Translations under genes and position numbers: made by a program
The notes under the pieces: model-generated
The model's input: only the letters and a program-made list of their open reading frames with translations
Database searches by the model: none
What the model was told of the DNA's origin: nothing
Shown here: piece by piece, positions 23,710 to 34,997 of the stretch
Layout: each line of letters starts with the position of its first letter
Position numbering within the stretch: position 1 is the first letter of the stretch
Assembly: GCA_009767595.1 (NCBI GenBank)
Contig: VSDK01026285.1
Location: 20,551-84,550 of the forward strand
Direction of reading: 5' to 3'
Length of the DNA stretch: 64,000 nt
DNA from: Symbiodinium kawagutii
Taxonomy: Eukaryota > Sar > Dinophyceae > Suessiales > Symbiodiniaceae

Positions 23710-23780
23710 GCAAGAGCAGAAACGTTTGGATTTGCAGCGCGCTTTGGAGCAGAAACGCCGCGAGGAGACCGAGATGAAGG
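23710..23780 (+). CDS. Coiled-coil exon
   Basis: Acceptor TGTTAG|G, donor GTGAGC. Frame: QEQKRLDLQRALEQKRREET then EMK, a charged Glu/Arg/Gln helix typical of coiled coils. It enters and leaves in phase 1. Confidence 0.65.
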
Positions 23781-23900
23781 GTGAGCAGCGATGTCAAAAA
23801 TGGCCAACGGTTAACATCCCAGTTTTATAGGGGACTAATTATAATGGTTAATAATAGGGAATAACCAACAACAACGGTGAAACAACTGCTTGTCATAATG

Positions 23901-23985
23901 GTTTCTTAAAATGGTGTACCCCTCAAAATGGTTGGTTTATTATCTTAAAGGGTTAGCATCTGGGGGTACCCCTATTTTGAGAAAC
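23901..23985 (+). mobile_element. Inverted-repeat element (family 1), intact
   Basis: 85 bases; ends GTTTCTTAAAATGGTGTACC and GGTACCCCTATTTTGAGAAAC (the latter one base longer) are inverted copies. Core contains GGTTTATT. Sits between two coiled-coil exons, so in an intron. It has no coding capacity. Confidence 0.8.
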
Positions 23986-24279
23986 TACCAAATATTGGTC
24001 CATGTTGATGGTTTACAACGGTTGTTAATACTGTCAGTAATTTAGCAACCATCAACGAGAATGATGGTTCATGGACGGTATTTTAGGGGTAAGTTATGGT
24101 GGATTGACAATGGCAACCTTGGCCCCTGAACTAGGGGTAGCAAACTGACTAATGATGATTATATAATTGATGGCTAAATACCGGCTGACAATCATCAACA
24201 ACGGTTAACAGGTGGTCAATCAAGGGTTAGTTAGTTATGGTGAAGGATCCTCAACAACCTTATTCCATGGTTTAGTATT

Positions 24280-24525
24280 GGTCAGCAGCTATCAATAGTG
24301 TTGATTAATCAGTAACGTTCTGATCAGCAGCCATCAATGATGTCAACCAACGGGTAACTACCGGTCAAACGCCATCAAGAATGTTAATTACCGGGTAGCC
24401 ACTGATCAGCAGCCGTCCACGCTGTCAATACATGGGTAACTACTGGGCAGCAGCCATCAAGAATGTTAACCAATGGGAAACTACTGATCAGCAGGCATCA
24501 AAAATGTCAATTTGTTGGCGACTCA
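24280..24525. repeat. ~42-bp tandem repeat, about six diverged copies
   Basis: Units of the type GATCAGCAGCCATCAANNNTGTNAAC...GGGTAACTAC. They lie in the presumed intron before the 24652 exon. Confidence 0.8.
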
Positions 24526-24651
24526 TATTGTAAAGCCAAAAGTAAACAAACAGTATATTTACATAATTATACATATATATATATATAGAGTATATACGTT
24601 ATTGTATATTTGATAGATTCATTAGGGTTTGGTTGGTGCTGTATTGCGCAG

Positions 24652-24735
24652 GAAGCCGAATTGCGGAAGTCTCGCGAAAAGCAGCAAGCAGAACTGCTGA
24701 GAGCGCAGCTTGAGCAGCGACAAGCATTGACGGAG
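24652..24735 (+). CDS. Coiled-coil exon
   Basis: Acceptor TGCGCAG|GAA, donor GTCCGT. 28 codons: EAELRKSREKQQAELLRAQL then EQRQALTE. Same gene as 23710 is likely, but the phases (1 versus 0) do not join, so a small exon between them is missing from my reading. Confidence 0.65.
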
Positions 24736-24908
24736 GTCCGTGCTAAATGGTTGCTGCACCAACTACACATTGACATGCCTTGGGTCCTTGGTGCGTAACC
24801 ACCATAAACGATATCCTGGGATTGTGATTTGACAAAGCCTTACATGGAGCCAAAAGGAAGAAACTAACACGAACCAACTACATGAACTGATTGTAACGCA
24901 ATGTGAAG

Positions 24909-25022
24909 GCCATGCAAACCCCAAGCCTGGAAGATGCTGCAGAGAGCGCTCCCAGTGGCTTGAAGTTTGCTGCACCCATGATCGCGCCAGATTTCGCACG
25001 AGGCTGCCGCTGTTTGCCGACT
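24909..25022 (+). CDS. Candidate exon, unknown protein
   Basis: Acceptor TGTGAAG|GCC, GT donor (ACT|GTGCGT). Frame: AMQTPSLEDAAESAPSGLKF then AAPMIAPDFARGC. Likely the next exon of the coiled-coil gene. Confidence 0.45.
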
Positions 25023-25870
25023 GTGCGTCCGTCAGTGACTCCCAGTTCACCCAACACAAACCTAGTTGAATCACTGATGGACAATCTAGTTATGATAGAT
25101 TTGATTTGGCTCCTTTTGGTACATCGTTCACTACCTTGACAACGCCATCCAATGCTTCATAAATAGGATGCTAAGGTAAAATGCTGTTCGGGTTTAGCAT
25201 GGCGTGCCAAGGATACGTGCCCAGATATCCTAATGGACAAGCCATCGGTCAGCATCGCCAGGAGATTGCTGCATGCTGAACTGGTTCTTGGAGTTTGCAG
25301 AAGCTTTATTGAGCGAGGCTGCGTGCCGACGTCTTAGGACAGTAGGTCCAGGCTTGTACTCTTAAGCAGTCAAGCAGTCATTGTTTCCCTGGCTTTGCCA
25401 ATCAAACGGATAGCAAGTTTGGATGGTAGGTGGGGCTGATCCTGTGTCCATTCTGAGGTTTAGCCTTGTACCCGAAGTAAACTGGTCGATGGTTTCGAGA
25501 TGATTTATGATTTTTCAACCATGCCTGAGGATGACTCTGGGGATGGGGCAACCAACCACCAACCAGACTAAATTGTTCAGCAGACTCCTTGAGACTCTTC
25601 CCGGGCAACCAACATTTAAGCACCATTCAACCAGCATTCAGTGTCATTTACGTATTCATCGTGAACAGTCATTTAAGCATCATAGACCCACATATGATTG
25701 AACCACTCATCAACCAGTGACCACTACAATTGACTTCACTGACTACAATCCATGCTTATCAATGCAGATCAACCATGATTCCTTAGATGGGTAGTCAGAA
25801 TCATTAACCTCCAAAATGGCCATGATCGAAATCTATTGTAAACCAAGGATTCTTGGGGTGCACTTGGCAG

Positions 25871-25948
25871 GTGCTGTGCTTTTTGGATGGAATCAGTCTG
25901 ACCTTCCTGGAGCTTTGCAGCAGCTGGTGGCGACGCCTTGCTGCTCGG
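25871..25948 (+). CDS. Candidate exon, hydrophobic helix
   Basis: Acceptor TTGGCAG|GTG, GC donor (CGG|GCGACG), 26 codons: VLCFLDGISLTFLELCSSWW then RRLAAR. Could be a membrane-edge helix. Downstream GCGACGCCTTGCTGCT is directly repeated. Confidence 0.45.
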
Positions 25949-26016
25949 GCGACGCCTTGCTGCTGTGGTGGTGCCATAGGAACCCTAACCTGCAATGAAG
26001 CACTGGAGATTTAGTC

Positions 26017-26108
26017 GTTTCTTAGAATTGGGAGCCCCAAAAATGCTTGGTTTATTCTTCTAAGTGGTCAATACCGGTGGATTTTGGGGGCCACCTATTT
26101 TGAGAAAC
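26017..26108 (+). mobile_element. Inverted-repeat element (family 1)
   Basis: Ends GTTTCTTAGAATTGGGAGCC and GGGGGCCACCTATTTTGAG plus AAAC; core GGTTTATTCTT. Same orientation as the 23901 copy. Confidence 0.8.
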
Positions 26109-26556
26109 ACCCATTTAACAACCCTACAACCAGCCATTGACCAGCAATTGATAAATTCACCAGCAACCCTGATGCCATGTACTGCTTGTTAAGGCATAAT
26201 GTTGGCAACCCCAAATAGCCATTTTGAACATGCGGAACTCCAAAATGATTGGAGGTTTTTCATGGCTGTGATGGTACCAGTTATGAGAAAAACAACCACT
26301 TATTTACAGCCATTTTCCAGTCAATAGCTGGTTTGACTGGCCGTAAATAGCTGGTTGTTGATAACAGGTCAGATAATTCACTCATTTTTTGAAGTAACAA
26401 TTGCTTGTTACTGAAAGTAATTGCTGTAAGTGACTGGTTGTTAACTTTTGTTAATTTACTGATGATTCGAAATAGCACCCTTTTTTAAAGAAACTGTTGT
26501 TAAGTTAAGAAGTGGCTGTCAACTGTTGTCAACCACTCTTGTTTGAAATAACTGAG

Positions 26557-26671
26557 GTTGCTACGAAGCTCTCCGGGGTGTGGCGCTTTGTTCATCTTTG
26601 TGCATTGGGAGCGCAGCCACCTATGGCCTTGGCACGTCCACCGAAAGGGCTCGCCTCACTCAAAGGCGATG
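26557..26671 (+). CDS. Candidate exon, basic/Pro-rich
   Basis: Acceptor ACTGAG|GTT, strong donor GTAAGC. 38 codons: VATKLSGVWRFVHLCALGAQ then PPMALARPPKGLASLKGD. Both splice sites good; protein unknown. Confidence 0.55.
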
Positions 26672-26723
26672 GTAAGCCGCGGCGCAGGTTTGTTCAGAGT
26701 CAAAGGGCATTGTCTATTGGATG

Positions 26724-26816
26724 CTTTCTCAAAACAGGACCCCCCCCGAATCATCCTTTCTAAATCATTCATACTAATCAAGCAACCATGACTTTGGGGG
26801 TCAGCTATTGAGAAAC
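26724..26816 (-). mobile_element. Inverted-repeat element (family 1), opposite orientation
   Basis: Ends CTTTCTCAAAACAGGACCCC and GGGGGTCAGCTATTGAGAAAC (one base longer). The right end is clear; the left has a run of seven C. Confidence 0.65.
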
Positions 26817-27172
26817 ACCCATTTTTGACAAACTCATCCACATTTCGGGAGAGGACATCCATATCGGTGCTTGGTGTTTGATCAAGACAGACTGTGATGT
26901 GAAGGTTGGTCACCTAGCTTTCGTGAGGCGGGGGCCCTTGGAAACAACTCTGGTTGGCACGTCGGAAGCTCCTGGAAGAGCCAGATGAGGCATCGGAGAG
27001 GGGAAAGATGCAGGGATGTCGTCATGTTCCGTTGGACGTGTTTGGTATCTGAAATGTGTCCTGAATTGTTTGCGTGCTAATTCAAAATCACGACCCCCCA
27101 CCATATTTCATGGTGAATCACCAGCTGCGCCAGTCACAGATAAAGGGTTGTTGATCTACCACCTGGGCACAG

Positions 27173-27212
27173 CGCTATGCCCCTTACAGTGGAGGGGCTT
27201 TCTCACTCAAGG
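27173..27212 (+). CDS. Weak candidate exon
   Basis: Acceptor GGGCACAG|CGC, GC donor after AAGG. RYAPYSGGAFSLK; a longer alternative frame covers 27016-27258. Low support. Confidence 0.25.
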
Positions 27213-27451
27213 GCAGACCCATGTGCGTCCTGCCAACATTTCCAACATGCAAACATAGCCTACCAACCGCTTGTGCTCCCTGATGGCAAATAACCTACTA
27301 TTGTCCTTAGTTGGATGCTACCTATGGTTCTCGGACGGGCTGATCATCTTGCCGCGTTTGGGTGCAAGGCTCAACGACATGTCGCCTTCGAACAAGCACG
27401 GCTTTTGCTGACCCCTGGGGCAGAAGGCGTAGTCCAACCACTGAAAGCCAG

Positions 27452-27520
27452 CAAGCAATTTCTTCAGCAAATTATTCAGATCCTTGGAAGATCATTCAGA
27501 AGATCCGTGGAATGGTGCAG
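27452..27520 (+). CDS. Candidate exon, unknown protein
   Basis: Acceptor AGCCAG|CAA, GA donor (CAG|GAGACT). 23 codons: QAISSANYSDPWKIIQKIRG plus MVQ. Plausible helix; no family. Confidence 0.4.
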
Positions 27521-28062
27521 GAGACTGACCTTGGAATGACATGACTTCAACTCAAAGGGATGAAACCCTTCATGAAGTCGTGAACTTGGATCCAGTGATG
27601 CACCGAATTCCATTGATGTTGTCAGTCAAAGCATGCAGGTATCATATCCAGATCGATAGATGATCGATTGATGAATACCCAGAACAGTCCCCCAAATCAA
27701 ATTCTGATCTTTGGAGGAGCTTTCTATTCTATACCTCCCAAGGGCTGTTTCAGGGATTGGCTAGGCAAGGGTTCCAGGCCGTTTCGGCCGCCTCCTCAAG
27801 CCCTGTATAGATGTCTAAATGATGCGCCCCCAATCATCTTCTTGAAGTGATCAATCAGGGCACATAAATGACGATATATGATGATTATCTTCCCTAAATG
27901 ATTATTTACAGTAATTGAAATTATGATTATCAACAGCCCCCAATCACCGGCCATTATTATCAATGGACACACGTGACCATTATTAAGAATTACGGACCAC
28001 TCTTGATCAATTCTTCATCGTTGCGGTTGCGAACCATTGTTGTTGACAACATTGATATGGTT

Positions 28063-28159
28063 GTTTCTCAAAAGAGGGTAACCCCAAAAGTGCTTGGTTT
28101 ATCACTATAGATGACTAATTACTATTGGATGATTTGGAGGTACCCCTATTTTGAGAAAC
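28063..28159 (+). mobile_element. Inverted-repeat element (family 1)
   Basis: Ends GTTTCTCAAAAGAGGGTAAC and GGTACCCCTATTTTGAG plus AAAC; core GGTTTATCAC. One of the best preserved copies. Confidence 0.8.
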
Positions 28160-28236
28160 CACCATATCTAACCATGATCCAATGAAGAGGAAAACCAACA
28201 AGCTATCTAAGGAATGGTCTTCCAAGAGACTTTCAG

Positions 28237-28287
28237 GAGGACCATCGCTTTGGCCCTTTGCGAGAAAGGCGGGCAAGCGCCGCTAAG
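28237..28287 (+). CDS. Candidate exon, Arg-rich
   Basis: Acceptor CTTTCAG|GAG, GC donor (AAG|GCTTCA). 17 codons: EDHRFGPLRERRASAAK. A 112-codon + frame follows at 28300-28638 but has no splice or family support. Confidence 0.5.
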
Positions 28288-29168
28288 GCTTCATGATCTG
28301 TGGGTAAGATTTTGAATGATGCAAGGCGCAAAGTGGTAGTGTCCCTTATGCTTTCTGGGTGGCTGGGGATACCCAGAATTTGTGAAAAGCTTAATATGGA
28401 TGTCCCAAAGAAGGATTCTGTCATCCCAATCCCTCCCAGCCATGCCAGGTGGAACAGTCATTTGATGGTTGGAGCGGAGGCATTGGTGACCCATGCGAAC
28501 GGGGCTTCCTGGCAGCCTAGGTCTGTTGGCAGTCTGTTGCATCTCTCAAGTGTAGAAGCAGGCTCCCTAATTGGCATGTTTCCCAGGAATGTACTGCTGC
28601 AACTCACTGTCATGTCGCAAGGCTTGAGTCATAAGTGAGTGGTGATTTACAAGTGTTTTCTCAACTAGATACTGAAAGGAGTCAGAATATTTGAGTTAAG
28701 CTTGTGCTGTACAAGTCTGGCAGGCCAGTAGGGCTTTGCAGGTTGAAGTAGATTCATTCTGCTTCTGTACTGGTGTCGGAACTTAAGTCTCAGTTTCGAA
28801 AGTCTAAAGCCGATATTGCTGTTTCAACAACTGCAGAGAGCAACCTGAAAGTATAAGTACAGCGGGTGAGAACCAACATCTCGGTCCGAAATGGAGTCAA
28901 ATGGAGTGTCACTTGTCATTTGTCAAGGAGCAATGTATAGAGCTGCACAAGAGATGTGAACATGCCAAGGATTTGGATACCTAATTGGAACACTTCAAAC
29001 ATCAATAATTTCGTTTAAACATTTGGCCGGCGCGATCTAAGTTTTAAAATCATTTCACGTCTCCAGTACGATGGTAACCTGCCAGCCAAGCTCGGAAACA
29101 TGACCAGCCGGAAACAGATCGCTGTGGTAGCGGAAGGTTGGATTCGAGTCCCACACGATGTCTCCAAG

Positions 29169-29355
29169 GTGCAGACGAACCACGAACAACTGTACCTGCT
29201 TCTTGGCATGTTGGATTCCTTGGGTCGGGCCACCTCCCAAGATGGTGAAATGGTGGCGTTTTTAGAAAGCACCAAACCAGTCCAGCGGTTGTTGCCCCAA
29301 GTCCCGCAGTTTGGGCGACTGGCCATGGCAAGTCCAGGCCCTCCGTTGCTCCGAG
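29169..29355 (+). CDS. Candidate exon, strand uncertain
   Basis: Acceptor CTCCAAG|GTG, GT donor (CGAG|GTCGTG). Frame: VQTNHEQLYLLLGMLDSLGR then ATSQDGEMVAFLESTKPVQR. A 148-codon minus frame (29050-29496) covers the same bases and cannot be excluded. 29356-30136 holds nothing else recognisable. Confidence 0.4.
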
Positions 29356-30136
29356 GTCGTGGTCCATTTGCTTCTCAGCTTCGCAGGGCTTGCCTCGGCT
29401 CTTCCTGGCCTCGGCCCGTGCCGCACTGACCCAAGGGGCATGGGAGGCTGGGTCCTGAAGGGGGGGGGCCTTGCCGCGTAGGCACCAAGGCAGCACAAAT
29501 GGTGCTAGTTAGATCTAGTTAGATCGAGTTAGCAGTTAGGGATTGGGCTGATAGTGCGACTTTGGCATGTGAAAGAAACATAGGGAAGCAATGTTTTCAC
29601 TTGTGATCACTTGTTCACGTTGACTCTCTTTCCGCACGTAGGGCATGTCATGTTGGATTTGTATACAGGGGGACTCCGCTCAACTCCTGCCGTCGCTCTT
29701 GTTGTCTGGGAAATCGAAAAATGGACTGCAAATTCTTAAACGGATGATTTCCAGGAGCAAGTGTGTTGCAGAGGAACAATCTTAACGGGGGGCTGCCAAC
29801 ATTTTGCAGAACTGCCATTTTTTTGAGTGTGCGGTGATGAAATTCCCGATCGCTTTAGAATGACTTGTCCTACTGCGTTTTTATGATGTAGGATCATGGT
29901 TTGCAACGGTGGATATCTCGAATGATCAAAATGCCGACCTTACCGACCGATCGCAGGGAAAGTCTTAACCAGAGACCCATACCCCCCCCTGTGTTTGATG
30001 TCAAATCACCTGGTTGAGCAACTGATGGTGCTTGATTAAGAGCTGGATCTCCCATTCAAGCACCATCAGTGACATATTGACCCCCTGGAAATCCCCTATG
30101 GGCCTCCCACTACGCAAGCAGCACTTCTTATTGCAG

Positions 30137-30217
30137 GTAGATCTGGCAGAGTGTCGTCTTCCTCCCAAAGCACCGCTGCCCTGGGCAGCTGCAGCACAGG
30201 CAGCGGTGCGGTTGAGG
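30137..30217 (+). CDS. Candidate exon, Ala-rich
   Basis: Acceptor ATTGCAG|GTA, donor GTGGGC. 27 codons: VDLAECRLPPKAPLPWAAAA then QAAVRLR. Confidence 0.45.
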
Positions 30218-30980
30218 GTGGGCGAATCCAGCATACACCGGTGATGAGCGCATGCTGAATCCATTATTCAGTCATGGTTGACCATCATCGACCAGCAGAA
30301 GTCCCTGGTTGAATCAAAGTTAAGTATCATTGACCTGGTTGAATCATATTTACAAGAAAAAACATCCATGATTAAAGCTCCGCTTTTCCCTATTAAATCG
30401 AGCCGCCCTGGTTACCCATGAGCCATGAATAGAAGCCAATCCTGGTGACAAGGGCATCGCCTAAGAATGCTATGCTCCCGTTGAGTAGATCTTCATAGAG
30501 GAAGGTTGAAATGTTGAGAGGGTTAAATATGGACTATGGTTAGCTGTTCTGCCTGTACTGCATTGCCTATCCCACCAGCTGAGCCTTTAGGACAAGACCA
30601 CTTGGGCAGTTGGAGGGCCCACAAGCTTTGTCTAAATGGTTGTACTGGGTATTCGGCAGAAAGGATCCAGCTGTCATTCCAGATTTAGCAATGAAGTGAT
30701 ATCGGTCACGAGATCAGTTTAGATTTTGGAAAAGTTTTGCAGACAATCGATGTTCACCAAGACCATGCTGCCTTAAATTGCCTTAAAACATCACTGGGTG
30801 TTGAAATGTTTGTTGTTTATTGAAAAGACCTGCGTCTAATGCTCTCTTGTCGAAGCAAATCAGGATCTTGAAGATTTTCTGCCGAAACACCCCCGGGTCC
30901 AATTTCTGCTTAAGCAGGTGGTCTAAATTCCAGGAAAAAAGGCGAAGGGTTGTCATTTTTCGAATTTTCAACCCAAAGAG

Positions 30981-31060
30981 GTCAACGCCTGCTCGAGGAA
31001 ATTCACGAACTTCGGGCGCAGAGCCGACCTCTGAATCAGGGGCTTTGCGATGCCAGAGAG
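30981..31060 (+). CDS. Candidate coiled-coil exon
   Basis: Acceptor CAAAGAG|GT. Frame: QRLLEEIHELRAQSRPLNQG then LCDARE, charged helix. A GC donor (AGAGA|GCTCTG) ends it at 31059. Confidence 0.5.
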
Positions 31061-31159
31061 CTCTGCTGCTTCCAGTGACATGGCAGCGATGGTGGTTGAC
31101 CAGAAATTAGTTTGCAGGAAGGATTTTTACCCAACAGCGTAAGCTTATAGGGTCTTCAG

Positions 31160-31262
31160 CCCAGTTAAGCTCCGGTGTGAGCCGGTGCAGCTTCCAGGCT
31201 CAGGTTCCGGAAGGTTCCGGGAAGTTGCGGTGCAGTTGCCAGGCAAGGTTCCGGAAGGTTCT
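31160..31262. repeat. Diverged copy of the 34-bp GGTTCCGG minisatellite
   Basis: Three or so units (GGTTCCGGAAGGTTCCGG, CAGGCAAGGTTCCGGAAGG) of the same family as in the Arf intron 27 kb away. 31263-32340 otherwise holds overlapping short frames; 31630-31885 is open in two + frames with repeated AGAATGCCTTGG. Confidence 0.65.
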
Positions 31263-32340
31263 TAAAACCAAACATGTGACGCTTGAAGCTGAAAACCGTC
31301 AGTAGGTCACGAAGAAATGTGTTAAAACAAACTCATGCGGGCACTGTGAGGTTCCTTGCTGGTTCTCAGATTTGGAGACCCAGTAAGTCAGAAGCCTGTT
31401 GTTCGCCATTGGGAAAAGTCGTTCACCCATTGTCAGGTTCTCAACCCCGATCTACTAGTTTCCTGCAATCTTGCTAACCTGAAACACCCCATATCAGAAA
31501 TGGAAGACATATTGTGTCAATTGGTGCCTCAGTATCAAATGCAGTTGTTGGCTACTATCACCTGCAGCAACTATCAAAGCTGGTCATGATTGGCGTGGTG
31601 ATCCGCCTTAGGAATTAGAACGGCATAGAATGATGATGCAAGCCATCCAGATCTTTGGCCAAGCATCATGGCCCCATGGACCCCAGGGGCTCCAAGGTTT
31701 CAGGGGCCTCCATGGTGACTTGGCTGGGAAGTGTCAGCTGGTGGGGGCCGCGATGCTTGATGACGGCAGGGAGAATGCCAGTTCATCACAAGAATGCCTT
31801 GGGAATGATGCGGTCAGAGAATGCCTTGAACACCCGCAAAATTCGCAAATCTGTGGTCAGAGAATGCCTTGGAATGCTGGATGATGAGCAACACAATAAG
31901 CATGGCGTACTGGACACTGCAGCATCGCCTTCTTTTCTTTACAGTTGGAATATGGTGGTTTGCCCACATAGAAACCTGCTGACTTGACACTTTGGGGAGG
32001 ATTCAGCTGCTATTTCTGACAGATGGCCGATAATCATTTGCATTGTAGAAGTCAGGCGCTTGTCCTGGTGATTTGTTTCCCTTTGGAATCATGATCAGAT
32101 CCAACTGAGAATGCAGGAGACCTTTGATGTTTCGGTTTTGTGTTCCAGCAATCATTCTCCATCAATGCAGAAATGTCAATCATTCTTAAGCCAACGATTA
32201 AGCCTTAATGAATGATTCCTATTGATAACTATATATGTACACTCATGATCATGGTAGGCAACTTTACATTCGAATAATATATGATAAGATTGGCCTGTCC
32301 ACTGCTGAGGCGAGTGAGAGATGTGCGCTTGGCTCCACAG

Positions 32341-32414
32341 GAGGAGTGGTACCGACTCTACAAGGACTGGCGCATGCACAGCTGGCGCAAATCCCAGTCC
32401 TGGACAGGGCGCTG
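32341..32414 (+). CDS. Candidate exon, Trp-rich
   Basis: Acceptor GCTCCACAG|GAG, donor GTGAGG. Frame: EEWYRLYKDWRMHSWRKSQS then WTGR. Five Trp in 24 residues. Good splice sites; protein unknown. Confidence 0.55.
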
Positions 32415-32901
32415 GTGAGGCACAAGGTCCCTTTTGAGCACAGGATGTGGGTACCAAGGAAACCAAACTGGTTGAGCCAAGCAATCCCTCGGGCTTTCCA
32501 AGATATCAAATCCTTCTACCCGTTGGTGAAGGATCCCATGGCTGGTTCCCAGGGTTTTCCATTGCCAAAATAGTCGATTTTCTATTTCCATGTCAGTTCA
32601 CCAGAGGGTAAGGGCACAAGATTGGGCACAAGATTGGGCATAAGTTCTATTGCCATTGGGCCATAGCCTCAGATGTCGCCATGTGAGTTCTGGGGGTGTC
32701 GCCATGTCGTGAAGGATATCTTTGGCTTCGAGCAAGGCAAGCGCCCACGAGGTGCAATGCAGTGGTGAAGTGATGAGCTAGGCAGCCTGCCCTGTGGACT
32801 TGTCCTTTACATGCTTTTACCTGGTTTCATTTTATTAGTGAACTATAAGATACTTCGTAAGATGCTTAGACAATATTCAAAGATACTACATACATATGTA
32901 T

Positions 32902-32916
32902 ATAGATAGATAGATC

Positions 32917-32949
<33 letters not shown>

Positions 32950-32966
32950 ATATAGATAGATAGATC

Positions 32967-33000
<34 letters not shown>
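32902..33000. repeat. Microsatellite (GATA)n
   Basis: About 24 TAGA/GATA units with three single-base interruptions. It creates long Tyr/Leu/Ser frames on the minus strand that are not coding. Confidence 0.95.
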
Positions 33001-33151
33001 AGGATAGAAGATAGATAGATAATTTTTCTATAAGTATCATAATGCGTTTCCAGAAGACTTTGAACATGTTTGAATAGATAATGAAACATGTGTAGTCATG
33101 GTGATGTCAAGACACTCATGGCAAATCATGTGCCCCGGTTCTGGATGTCAG

Positions 33152-33258
33152 GCCATGCCTACGACTGCTTGAAGCTGCTACTGGCTCTGACATGCCCGAA
33201 CCCTTTCGCACAAGAGCCTCAAAAGTTTCCTGCCGAAAAGAATCCCTGCTGGCTCAGA
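33152..33258 (+). CDS. Candidate exon, frame ambiguous
   Basis: Acceptor GATGTCAG|GC. One frame reads HAYDCLKLLLALTCPNPFAQ, another PCLRLLEAATGSDMPEPFRT; both stay open for 35 codons or more. A Ser/Thr/Pro-rich minus frame occupies 33424-33699. Confidence 0.35.
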
Positions 33259-33689
33259 TGAGATCAAACAGATTAGTGTTTCAAACCTGGTCAATCATTT
33301 CAATCATGCTTAATGTAATAAGCAGGTATTGATGATTGTCAATGTGATCCGACAGCGATCTGACATCAAAAACAATGAAACTGTTGTCATGCTTTTGAGG
33401 ATGTTGATCTCATCGAACTGCTCTCATTTGAGTGCCTGGGTTCCCTTCTGCGATGCTTGGAAATGACTTGCCCAGACTGAGGTTGGCCTTGGTGTTGGAG
33501 AGCTTACAGCCTCACTTCGAGGATTAGCATTCGATTCGCTGCTACCAGAACTTATTGCTGTTGGATTTGGATTCCTCTCGGGCCATGCAAGGCTAGTGCC
33601 AGGCACAGTGGTGCTGCATCGAGTGGAAGTCAGAGGGGGAAGTGTATCCCTGATCCTCAAAGCACGGACTTGATACTGGGTCATAAGCA

Positions 33690-33755
33690 TGGAAGTCATA
33701 TGGACATCACATGGAAATCATATGAACATCACATGGGCATCACATGGACATCATT
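33690..33755. repeat. Short tandem repeat, ~12-bp units
   Basis: Five diverged copies of ACATCACATGGA / AATCATATGAAC in a row. Confidence 0.8.
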
Positions 33756-33820
33756 TTGTTTAAAAGCACATTGGGTCAGTAACCATAGTTGTGATCAAGC
33801 ACCACCGGCCAGCCGGCCAG

Positions 33821-33936
33821 GCTGCCATTCCTCATGGCTTGAAGCTGCCAAGTCCAACGGTCCAAAAAGTCGCCGCGGCGCTGGATGGGGAGACTGGACC
33901 ATGGCCAGAAGCTGCGAGGGTGGACTGGTTTAAGGG
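33821..33936 (+). CDS. Candidate exon, unknown protein
   Basis: Acceptor CGGCCAG|GCT, GT donor (AAGGG|GTGTAG). Frame: AAIPHGLKLPSPTVQKVAAA then LDGETGPWPEAARVDWFK. Well-balanced protein; no family. Confidence 0.5.
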
Positions 33937-33998
33937 GTGTAGCTACATATGAATGTGTTGTTTGTGATCATTTGATGTATGATGTACATATGTTACAC

Positions 33999-34012
33999 AG
34001 ATGTATATATAT

Positions 34013-34043
<31 letters not shown>
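33999..34043. repeat. (TA)n microsatellite
   Basis: Two TA runs separated by AATA. 34044-34832 holds a degenerate TGTAATGGC/GTGCAATGG stretch (34060-34200), a direct repeat of GTTCTCAAAAACCCAAGG (34330-34395), and a weak exon-like GVPTSAESRLIIPIH at 34445. Confidence 0.8.
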
Positions 34044-34832
34044 GCATGCTGTGACGTGATGTACTGCAAAGTACTGCAATGTAGAATGCAAGTATTCAAC
34101 GGTGCAAGAGCATTTGATGACTGTAATTCCGTGTAATGGCGTGTAACAGCATGTAATGGCAAGCAGTGCTCGGTAGTGGGATGTTACTAGTTGCAATGGC
34201 ATGTGTCCCTGCGTAAAGGTATCTAGTGGTAGGTGGTATGCAGTGATGGTATTGAAGCACAGATGTTGAGGTTGGAATTTATCTGCCAAAGTTCTTGAGT
34301 AATTGATGTTTGCAGTTGATAAAAACCCAAGGTTCTCAAAAACCCATTACTCAGTTGACATTACTCAGTTCGTCAGTTCTCAAAAACCCAAGGTGGATGG
34401 ATTGTTTTCGAGGAATCCCACACCACCTAAGGACCCAAGAGCAGGGAGTCCCCACGAGCGCAGAGTCCCGACTGATCATCCCGATCCACTGTGATGATTG
34501 TCATCCTATTACTGTGAGGATGTTTATAATCCAGCAATAGTTGTTGTTACAAGTATAAATTGCAATTTGGATTACTGGCATCACTATTGTGGAATATTAG
34601 TTTGTTCCTATTATCACAAGTAGTTTTCTGACATTATTTCTACTATGATTACCACTGGCACAATCATGCAGAAATCTAACAACAGTGTGACGAATTCGCA
34701 GAATTGCTGACAGCTGGAATACGGGTGGTTAGCTTGCACCTAAGTCACTTTTCCTCAGAAGGTTAGTCTGGGTGCCACCTGAGTAGTTGTTAACTGCTTT
34801 AATTGGTCATGCTGGTCATGTCTCACCGCCAG

Positions 34833-34919
34833 GTGGCGAGGCTGCTCCGGTGATGAGTCATGCTTTGGAAAAAGACCGTGTGCGACCTTGTGCAGCTCGC
34901 GTTTGGTTGCAGCGCCCAA
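34833..34919 (+). CDS. Candidate exon, unknown protein
   Basis: Acceptor CACCGCCAG|GT, GC donor (CCAA|GCTAGG). 28 codons: GEAAPVMSHALEKDRVRPCA then ARVWLQRP. Confidence 0.4.
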
Positions 34920-34953
34920 GCTAGGGCCCCACCGCTGTTTAAGTACTTGGAAG

Positions 34954-34997
34954 TGCAGGGGCTGCAGGGGCTGCAGGGGCTGCAGGGGCTGCAGCGG
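34954..34997. repeat. 9-bp tandem repeat (CTGCAGGGG)x4-5
   Basis: Four perfect units and one variant (CTGCAGCGG). In frame it gives Leu-Gln-Gly repeats. Confidence 0.9.

Noticed and set aside
32843..33089. Minus frames of repeated Ser-Ile-Tyr-Leu
   Set aside because: (GATA)n microsatellite.
33424..33699. Ser/Thr/Pro-rich minus frame of 91 codons
   Set aside because: No splice sites or family; opposite to the strand of all supported exons. Not excluded if strand-specific RNA shows it.
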